This document shows, piece by piece, positions 7,781 through 12,157 of a stretch of DNA of 12,157 nt. Under the pieces are notes generated by a model. It was not told the origin of the DNA and did not search any database. It saw nothing but the letters and a program-made list of their open reading frames with translations. Position 1 is the stretch's first letter, and each line of letters begins with the position of its first letter. This stretch comes from Euperipatoides rowelli (lineage: Eukaryota > Onychophora > Udeonychophora > Euonychophora > Peripatopsidae): assembly GCA_003024985.2 (NCBI GenBank), contig PXIH01S0000581.1; one strand, given 5' to 3'. The translations under genes and the position numbers were made by a program.

Positions 7781-9328
7781 GAGTTCTATTAACAGGCCTT
7801 GGATGTTGTTACAGTATATCAAATTATCATTCTTTAAGAAAAAATCACAATTTAGGGTTGCCTCTTTCAGAAAAATGAAACTTTCTTATCTTTTTCTATA
7901 AGATGCCATTGCTTAAGAAATGAACCAAGTAGCTGAGGGGTTTTTTTTTTAAGGTTTTAATTTGGAACCAGATCATTTGATTCTGCCTGAATGATCATGT
8001 GTGGCTCTGTTGTAGAAATATAGATGCTAGACCACACCTTCCATGTTGCTGGTATTAGCTTTGGGATATATTCTTCACCCTCCAATTATGATTTTGAGAA
8101 CATATTGTATTATACATGAGGTATTGATATGAGCCAAATGTTATGTGGAGTGGATCCCAATGTGTTTGCTATTTTAGGGTTTTGCATTTGTTTTACTTTT
8201 ACAGTTAAGCCTACAATCTTGTCATACAAAAATTTTAGTCATTCATATGATTGTAAGGATCATGACAGATCAAAGGTATAGCAAAGAGCAAAGATTTTTG
8301 TACATGCATCTTAACCAGCCAGTAAATGCTTGAACATGTGTACATCAAATTTTTGAAGCCAAACATTTATCTTAATCTCCAATCTTGCTGCAAAAATAAA
8401 GATTATATGCTTACTTTACAAGTTGTGGGAGTGTCTTTTTATTGTTGTTGCTAATGTGCTTTTAAAGTAATTTGTCTAATACAAGTATATAAGAGAAGTT
8501 ACACTGTAAGTATGTATCAAAAAGTACTAAAGACAGTCTGTGCTCGAATCAGCACAACTCATATCACAAAGCAATTAAAATACTGATCTAGTAAACATAA
8601 TATCAAACACTTGAATCCTCTAACAATGAGAACTTAAAATCATTTAAATTTATAGAAACTTTGCTGCATAATAATGGAATATAATTTAATATTATCTGGA
8701 TTATTATTGGATGTAATTCATATATTAGTGAATATAATTGATTATTATTGGATATAATATTGATTATAACTGATCATTTTGTTGCAGAATATTTAATTCA
8801 AGTTGTATTATAATTTTCTCACATTGGAGAAGTAATATTTTTATTTATCTGTTTATCTGAGGAGAAGTAATACTTGTTTTCACCTTTCTATTTTATTTAA
8901 TTTGCAGATATTTTGAAGCAAATAAATATGTTTAATTTATTTTTCTATTAAAAAAACAAGGGAGAAATTTTTAATAGAAAAATAATTCCATTCATTAATT
9001 TTAACATTTAATTGTTTTACCTCCTTATCAATATTTATTTATTTTTATTAATTTGTTTATTACGATCCATTCAATTCCAGAATTGATTTTACCTAGGCAG
9101 TCATATTCTTGAATATTTTGTTACAGCTTCTTTGTAATCATCCTCATTTTTTTCCATTTAGGTATATAACCGATTTTTTGGCCATACAATGCTTCATATT
9201 TTCAAAGTCCCCTTAGCATTGTATAATCAGTATAGAGAACAAAATTAAATTTTAGATTCTGGTTGAAACAAATATTGGTTGTGGCAATAAATCTGTCCAA
9301 CATATTAGTTGAGTAGCTATCACTTTTG
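7781..9328. other. AT-rich intergenic sequence with short repeats
   Basis: No gene can be supported. Minus-strand text at about 8000-8200 (WLISIPHV, IPKLIPATWKVW) looks coding-like but has stops and no recognised family. 8699-8717 and 8740-8758 are near-identical 19-mers (GATTATTATTGGAT-TAAT), and GGAGAAGTAATA occurs at 8826-8837 and 8861-8872. The 8937-8985 hairpin is listed separately. Confidence 0.4.
8937..8985. repeat. 18-bp perfect inverted repeat
   Basis: Arms 8937-8954 (TTATTTTTCTATTAAAAA) and 8968-8985 are exact reverse complements around a 13-nt loop AACAAGGGAGAAA. The whole is a 49-nt stem-loop. It could be a foldback or MITE relic, or a hairpin RNA source. AT-richness makes chance palindromes more likely, but 18 perfect pairs is long. 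Confidence 0.65.
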
Positions 9329-9453
9329 TGTTAACATGTTCCTTTTTTTAAAAAAAAAGAAAAAGAATACAGGATAATGTTTTCTTTAGAAAACGTCACA
9401 TGATGTATTTTCCCTAAGCAGGATTCGAACCTGGATGTTAACATGTTTCTTTT
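9329..9453 (-). mobile_element. Short SINE-like insertion with 17/18-bp target-site duplications
   Basis: TGTTAACATGTT-C-CTTTT (9329-9346) and TGTTAACATGTT-T-CTTTT (9436-9453) are direct repeats with one mismatch, bounding an 89-bp insert at 9347-9435. Read on the minus strand, the insert starts TCCAGGTTCGAATCC. This contains a perfect Pol III B-box consensus (GGTTCGAATCC, minus strand of 9421-9431) within a tRNA T-arm-like context. It then runs through unique sequence and ends in a T-rich tract. No A-box or acceptor-stem partner precedes it. It therefore looks like a 5'-truncated tRNA-derived SINE, and not a tRNA gene. Confidence 0.6.
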
Positions 9454-9516
9454 GAACAATATTAGCAACAACAAACATGTTCATATCAAATAAAATATGA
9501 GTAAATTCCTTTTCTT

Positions 9517-9959
9517 TCATATCACAGTTGATCTTAAATCACCACTAATTACTGTGTATTCATCAATCACCTTACAAAATTTTTTTAATAGTTTATATAA
9601 TGTTTTTCTATCTTGTGAGTTAATTGAAAAATGGACATAAATGATATTAAGTAAAATCTTACCAATTTTCATTTTTATAAGCAAAGCTCTGTCACACATT
9701 TTCTCAACTCCTTTTACCAAGTAAGCCCCTGCTCTAGGAACAAGCACTGACATACCTAATTTCCAACTGTTGGTTCTATTTTCAAATAAGACATAATTTT
9801 GTTGAAATTCTCTCCACTGTTTAACACTATTCACCTTGCCAATTTGGACCCCTGAATTACAATAATGGTTACATTAAGTTTAGAGATATAATTTAAAGTT
9901 ATCTTAGATTTAGCATAGTCATTTAATCCTCTTACATTAATAGAAGTAACTACAAATGT
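9517..9959 (-). pseudogene. LINE ORF2 apurinic endonuclease domain, broken
   Basis: The endonuclease would nick target DNA to prime reverse transcription. The N-terminal strand reads VVTSINVRGLND (from 9959), then LNYISKLNV and VIQGSKLAR, where it hits TGA. A one-base shift at about 9835 continues in another frame as VKQWREFQQNY, SVLVPR, CDRALLIKM, LLNIIYVHF, and ends ISGDLRS and a TGA at 9514-9516. These correspond to the exonuclease-endonuclease-phosphatase fold blocks: NxRG, QE, the DR-L strand, Y-A/V-P and GDFN. Two key positions look damaged: Gly stands where the QE(S/T) motif has its catalytic Glu, and GDLR replaces GDFN. There is no ATG for the second segment, which opens at GTG (9832-9834), so it is a fragment only. 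Confidence 0.75.
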
Positions 9960-10127
9960 TAAATCATTTTGATTGAACAGAAAATTAAATAAAATGAATG
10001 AATGAAGTTACCATGAACCATTGAAATAATATACAAAATTATATTGTAGTATAAGCTAGAATCAAAACACGGCAGAAAATTAGTTGATTTCTACATTTGT
10101 ATTGTTCAACTTTAATGAGTGGATTAA

Positions 10128-11430
10128 CTATTTAATTCCTGGAGTATTAACTAATTTAACATTACTTATGTTCAGGCCTTTGGGCTTTGGGCCCTCCTTA
10201 TCTTTTTCCACTATCTTCACTTTTTAGCATTTTGGTTTGGTTTTATTATCCACCTTGTCACTAAGTGGAACATTACATAGACTAACTTTTCTTCTGTTAC
10301 TTCTTCTCAATACCGTTAATTCGCCTTTATTAGCTTTATCAACAATATTATCATCAACCAATGACTGCTTCAAGTATTGCTCCTCTGTAGGCTTGGGCAG
10401 TTCTTTATTATTATTATTAACCTAAGCTTCATCGATTTTTTTTCTAGTTTCAGTACTTATTTGACTAATTGGAGTTTCATTAAAATTCACTATTTTATCA
10501 TTGGAAACTAAGTTGTTTTGTGGTAAGGCCAAGTTAATCTTTTTAAATATTAATATTCATCATTATAATAATGTATGCTTGCATGGTGTCCATTTCTAAA
10601 CTAATTTACGCTGTGTCTTTTAAAATGGCTATGAAAGACAAAATTCCATCTTTGATGTTACATTGATGATTGCCTTCTTTAAAAAACGTGACATTTTTTT
10701 GTATTTTTTAAACCTACAGTCAGAAGCCCTTTACCCCGACGGTTACAATTTAAACATATTGTTCATGGCCCCTAACCATTATTAACATTTTCTGAATTCC
10801 AATTTTCAATAAATGAGTAATGTTATCTATTAGAACAACGTTTTTAAGATTAGCTTGTTTATGAGTGGATCTTTGAATGACATCCATTTCTTATTTTTTT
10901 AAAGTAACAATGTTTAAATACTTTTCTAGCTCTAAGCGGCTCATCATTCTACATAAGCAACAACCAATGCACTCTTACATCAATATCCCCATATTGTCCA
11001 CCCCAATGAGCCAGGGCAACATAAAACTTCTTATTTTTAATGAAAATCACTTCTAACCTTTCCTTATCCATTATAGTTTTTAAGTCTATGCCAATATATT
11101 TCATGTTTCATGCAAAATAAAAATATAAACCAACAAACACTTCATAGCCAATTAACTCTACTACATCATTTATTATTTTGGTAATATCAGTTCTGACTTC
11201 TAATTTCTTGTGATACAAGGTAAAAAACCAAATCTGGTATCACTGCAAATATTTTTTAATTGAGTATTCCAATACTTGAGGCTATTCAACAACTTAATAT
11301 ATTTTTTGGAATTTTTTTTATAGTTGTGAACTATATAATAGCTTTTTCAAAGTTTTTCATATTTTTTTTTATTTGGCAGGCCAAATTGTAGTATTCGCTT
11401 CATTTTGGAGGTGAAAGATTTCCACCATCT
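10128..11430 (-). pseudogene. LINE ORF1-like nucleic-acid-binding protein, broken
   Basis: In two-ORF LINEs, ORF1 binds the element RNA. The minus strand gives a patchwork of coding-like text in shifting frames. A possible ATG at 11428-11426 sits in a CAAGATGG context, followed by ACQIKKNMKNF and LLNSLKYWNTQLKNIC. Next come DVVELIGYEVFVG, then KYIGIDLKTIMDKERLEVIF and FYVALAHWGGQYGDIDVRV (about 11105-10970). A C-L-N-C-N-R-R-G zinc-knuckle-like motif follows at about 10758-10735. The C-terminal third is a single frame from about 10510 to a TAA-type end. It is hydrophilic (KELPKPTEEQYLK, VLRRSNRRK, KDKEGPKPKG), with in-frame stops at 10422-10424, 10224-10226 and 10128-10130. The leucine/serine-rich plus-strand frame at 10237-10425 is just its complement. 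Family assignment rests on position and motifs, not a search. Confidence 0.5.
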
Positions 11431-11512
11431 TGAACTGGAAGTTACTATTAAAAATCCTATATATTAATTGCAATATGTTCGTGTTCCGTAGCCGATAACA
11501 GTGCCATCTAAC

Positions 11513-11636
11513 GGGCTTATTAAAAACTAAAAAAAAAAATGTCTGATACCCGTGTAACGAGCTTAAACAAACAAAAAAAAGCTGGATGCCCATGGGCTTA
11601 AACAAAAAAATGTTGGATGATCGTGTAAGGGGCTTA
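11513..11636 (-). repeat. Imperfect tandem subrepeats at the LINE 5' end
   Basis: The word G(G/A)GCTTA recurs at 11513, 11559, 11594 and 11630. Between recurrences each unit has an A-rich run followed by TG-(T/C)TGGATG or a similar word and CGTGTAA. The unit is about 35 to 46 bp, with three copies. Many LINEs carry tandem promoter-like subrepeats ahead of ORF1, which fits the minus-strand order here. It could also be an unrelated minisatellite. Confidence 0.55.
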
Positions 11637-11880
11637 AATGCTAGTACATATATGTTTCTAATTATTAATGCTTTAAATGAGCAATCTTATTTTCTTGTAA
11701 CAATACTTATACACTCATTAACTTGATTTTAGACAGAAATCCTGTCTTATTGCTCTAACTCTGTGGAAGGTGGCACTCTAATTTGTCCTAGTGGTTCTAA
11801 TTGTCCCTATTGGCAATTTTATATTAAGGATTTTTTATTAAAATGTTTATTAATTGAGGATTTTTTATTTATTAAGTAGT
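11637..11880. other. AT-rich spacer with a 13-bp direct repeat
   Basis: No coding sequence. AGGATTTTTTATT occurs at 11827-11839 and 11857-11869, a 30-bp period just before the minisatellite-bearing element. Otherwise nothing recognisable. Confidence 0.5.
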
Positions 11881-12157
11881 TTTATACAAATACAAATACA
11901 AATATGACGGACAACAACAGACTATAGTCCAGCGAGATTGTCCCTTATAAGTGAGGTTGTCCCTGGTTCCAGCGAGGTTGTCCCTGGTTCCAGCGAGGTT
12001 GTCCCTGGATCCAGTGAGGTTGTCCCTGGTTCCAGCAAGGTTGTCCCTGGTTCCAGTGAGGTTGTCCCTGGTTCCAGCGAGGTTGTCCCTGGTTCCAGCG
12101 AGGTTGTCCCTGGTTCCAGCGAGGTTGTCCCTGGTTCCAGCGAGGCTGTCCCTGGTT
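11881..12157 (-). mobile_element. Minisatellite-bearing dispersed element, 3' end, continues past the window
   Basis: Read on the minus strand, the element ends at 11881 with an ATTTGT-type short-repeat tail (three units) closing in TATAAA. Before that is a unique segment (about 11905-11930) containing TGTTGTTGTCC and CTATAGTC, then a degenerate 21-bp unit (11934-11952), then the regular 21-bp array. The terminal 56 bp recur at 3643-3698 with one mismatch, which shows mobility. A hexamer-repeat 3' tail is characteristic of several LINE and SINE families. No protein or Pol III box is visible in the part present, so autonomy and class are unknown. Confidence 0.7.
11953..12157. repeat. 21-bp minisatellite, nine full copies plus a partial one
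   Basis: The unit GAGGTTGTCCCTGGTTCCAGC repeats head to tail from 11953. Full copies end at 12141, and a 16-bp partial copy runs to the window edge, so the array continues. Variants are few: copy 3 has GGATCCAGT, copy 5 starts AAG and ends AGT, and copy 10 has GCT for GTT. The rest are identical, implying recent homogenisation. It is much more GC-rich than its surroundings. The period is a multiple of three and all six frames are open. Confidence 0.97.

Larger units (their letters stand above)
9517..11636 (-). mobile_element. Decayed APE-type non-LTR retrotransposon (LINE), ORF1 and start of ORF2
   Basis: Reading the minus strand from 11636 downward one finds tandem subrepeats (5' UTR-like), an ORF1-like region (about 11430-10128) and an ORF2 endonuclease (9959-9517). 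This is the standard 5'-to-3' order of two-ORF LINEs. The NVRGLND start of the endonuclease and a zinc-knuckle-like ORF1 point toward the L1/Tx1 side of the non-LTR tree, though that grouping is unverified. All frames carry stops and shifts. The reverse transcriptase expected next was not recognised, and a SINE-like insertion lies where the text would continue. Confidence 0.75.

Noticed and set aside
8000-8200. P-element/THAP-like transposase remnant on the minus strand
   Set aside because: A few words (IPHV, PKLIP) look suggestive, but the alignment is not continuous and depends on chosen frames, so I could not support it.
9418-9440. tRNA gene on the minus strand
   Set aside because: Only the T-arm/B-box is present. 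No A-box, anticodon arm or pairing acceptor stem is found upstream, and target duplications bound the segment.
10237-10425. Plus-strand leucine/serine-rich 62-codon ORF
   Set aside because: It is the complement of the charged C-terminal tail of the LINE ORF1-like region. Low-complexity Leu/Ser text is typical of antisense reading of Lys/Glu-rich codons.
11369-11605. Minus-strand 78-codon ORF as a separate gene
   Set aside because: It runs through the 5' subrepeats and ends soon after the candidate ORF1 start, so it looks like UTR plus a frameshifted ORF1 beginning.
11953-12157. CRISPR array
   Set aside because: The repeats are contiguous with no spacers, and the context is eukaryotic. It is a minisatellite.

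Overview
The window looks like nuclear DNA from an AT-rich invertebrate animal, taken from a draft assembly (single Ns at 75, 78, 85 and 7395). The evidence is a metazoan-style seven-transmembrane receptor gene, an animal-type Ty3/gypsy LTR retrotransposon, an APE-type LINE remnant and SINE-like insertions. There is nothing bacterial: no operons, Shine-Dalgarno sites or tRNA/rRNA genes. I cannot name the species.

Layout. Positions 1-644 are AT-rich upstream DNA with short direct repeats. Positions 645-1727 hold the only intact gene, an apparently single-exon class A (rhodopsin-like) GPCR on the + strand. It has a poly(A) signal at 1767 and a perfect 10-bp hairpin downstream. Positions 2006-7033 are a decayed Ty3/gypsy LTR retrotransposon on the + strand: 5' LTR, leader, gag with zinc knuckles, protease, RT, RNase H, DD35E integrase, polypurine tract and 3' LTR. 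It is broken by many stops and frameshifts, and its LTRs are only about 90 percent identical, so it is an old insertion. A second, roughly 59-bp insertion sits inside its protease region.

Positions 7034-9328 are AT-rich intergenic DNA with weak minus-strand coding-like traces and an 18-bp perfect inverted repeat at 8937-8985. Positions 9329-9453 hold a short B-box-bearing SINE-like fragment bounded by 17/18-bp target-site duplications. Positions about 9517-11636, minus strand, are a decayed non-LTR retrotransposon: endonuclease of ORF2, an ORF1-like region with a zinc-knuckle-like motif and a basic tail, and 5'-end subrepeats. From 11881 to the window end runs another element on the minus strand. 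It has an ATTTGT-repeat tail at 11881, then a unique segment, then a 21-bp minisatellite that continues past the window edge. Its terminal 56 bp match the insertion inside the LTR element (55/56, opposite orientation), so the two are copies of one dispersed family.

The genes do not form a pathway. The picture is one receptor gene in a neighbourhood built from nested, mostly dead retroelements. The least familiar item is the dispersed minisatellite-bearing family at 11881-12157 and 3640-3698. The receptor, which lacks several class A landmark residues, is the most interesting host gene.
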